Made by a program: the position numbers and the translations under genes. A DNA stretch of 7,415 nt from Saprospiraceae bacterium (lineage in GTDB: Bacteria > Bacteroidota > Bacteroidia > Chitinophagales > Saprospiraceae): assembly GCA_013002475.1 (NCBI GenBank), contig JABDJM010000024.1, positions 1 through 7,415 of the forward strand, given 5' to 3'. Under the pieces are notes generated by a model, which ran no database searches, was not told the origin of the DNA, and saw only the letters and a program-made list of their open reading frames with translations. Each line of letters starts with the position of its first letter. Position 1 is the first letter of the stretch. Positions 7,049 to 7,415 of this stretch are shown piece after piece.

Positions 7049-7081
7049 TTTAAGGGGAGATGAATGTGATTTTTATCTTTG
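7049..7081 (+). promoter_or_regulatory. Probable promoter of the signal peptidase gene
   Basis: TATCTTTG at 7074-7081 fits the Bacteroidota -7 consensus TAnnTTTG exactly. Upstream, TTTA at 7049-7052 is a three-of-four match to the TTTG -33 element with a 21-base spacer. It lies in the 142-base gap after the DUF1573 gene and would place the transcript start about 15-20 bases before the GTG start codon at 7105. This suggests the signal peptidase gene can be transcribed independently of the pair upstream. Confidence 0.5.
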
Positions 7082-7104
7082 CCAACCGAATAAAACGATA
7101 AACT

Positions 7105-7415
7105 GTGGCGGTTACCATTTTTTCCATAATCTATATTCTCCTTTGGGGGATCACTATAAAGCCCCTTTTTGAAAAGGCGGGTATTGAGGGCTGGAAAGCC
7201 TATGTTCCAGGGCTCAATTTTTTTGAGGCAGGAAAGATGGTTGGTCATAAGCCATCCTGGGCCCTTTGGCTACTTTTTCCCATCGTCAACTTCTTTTTTC
7301 TTGCCAGCCTGAATGTTGACCTGGTCCGATCTTTCGGAAAATATTCTTTCCTGGATTCTGCTTTGGCTGTGATTTTTGCGCCAATACCTTTTTTCCAAAT
7401 CGGACAGGATGAGGG
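7105..7415 (+). CDS. lepB: Signal peptidase I, N-terminal membrane domain only (C-terminus outside the window)
   Basis: The frame is open from a GTG at 7105 to the window edge, giving 103 residues. They match the membrane-embedded N-terminal extension that precedes the catalytic S26 domain in Bacteroidota signal peptidase I: a first membrane helix (about 3-19), the motif KPLFEKAGIEGWKAYVPGLNFFEAGKMVGHKPSWALWLL (19-57), a second helix (52-69), NVDLVRSFGKYSFLDSALAVIFAPIPFFQIG (70-100) and a third helix (about 82-98). The full protein would remove signal peptides from exported proteins at the inner membrane. The catalytic Ser and Lys are downstream of the window, so activity cannot be judged. 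The GTG is the only reasonable start because an in-frame TAA lies two codons upstream (7099-7101) and no ATG occurs before residue 45. Some proteins share this membrane domain without a peptidase, which is the main alternative. Confidence 0.78.
   Translation, partial: MAVTIFSIIYILLWGITIKPLFEKAGIEGWKAYVPGLNFFEAGKMVGHKPSWALWLLFPIVNFFFLASLNVDLVRSFGKYSFLDSALAVIFAPIPFFQIGQDE

Overview
The window looks like an ordinary chromosomal segment of a Bacteroidota bacterium. The supporting signs are a TonB-dependent receptor with an N-terminal carboxypeptidase-regulatory-like domain, a secreted M43 (cytophagalysin-type) protease, a DUF1573 protein, the Bacteroidota form of signal peptidase I with a membrane domain ahead of the catalytic part, and a TAnnTTTG-type -7 promoter element with few Shine-Dalgarno sites. 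A Saprospiria/Cytophagia-like member is a guess from the protein style only.

Left half, all minus strand (transcribed right to left): a DEDDy 3'-5' exonuclease (4888-4139), ribulose-phosphate 3-epimerase rpe (4111-3440) and a TonB-dependent outer-membrane receptor (3409-863). The gaps are 27 and 30 bases, so these three are probably one transcript. After a 126-base gap comes the N-terminal 245 residues of a secreted M43 metalloprotease (736 to the window edge), cut just after its HExxH zinc motif.

Centre: a 190-base divergent intergenic region (4889-5078) separates this group from the plus-strand genes.

Right half, all plus strand: an uncharacterised membrane-anchored coiled-coil protein with a C-terminal beta-rich domain (5079-6071), closed by a strong intrinsic terminator (6078-6105); a DUF2452 protein (6154-6600); a DUF1573 protein (6597-6962) whose only sensible start is a TTG overlapping the DUF2452 stop; and, behind a recognisable Bacteroidota promoter, the N-terminal 103 residues of signal peptidase I starting at GTG (7105 to the edge).

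Most genes here are envelope or export related (receptor, secreted protease, anchored coiled coil, DUF1573 protein, signal peptidase), with one pentose-phosphate enzyme and one nuclease among them. I found no mobile element, CRISPR array, tRNA/rRNA, toxin-antitoxin or defence system, and no evidence of a new multi-gene system. The items most worth a second look are the two conserved proteins of unknown function (coiled coil and DUF2452) and the non-ATG, overlapping start arrangement.
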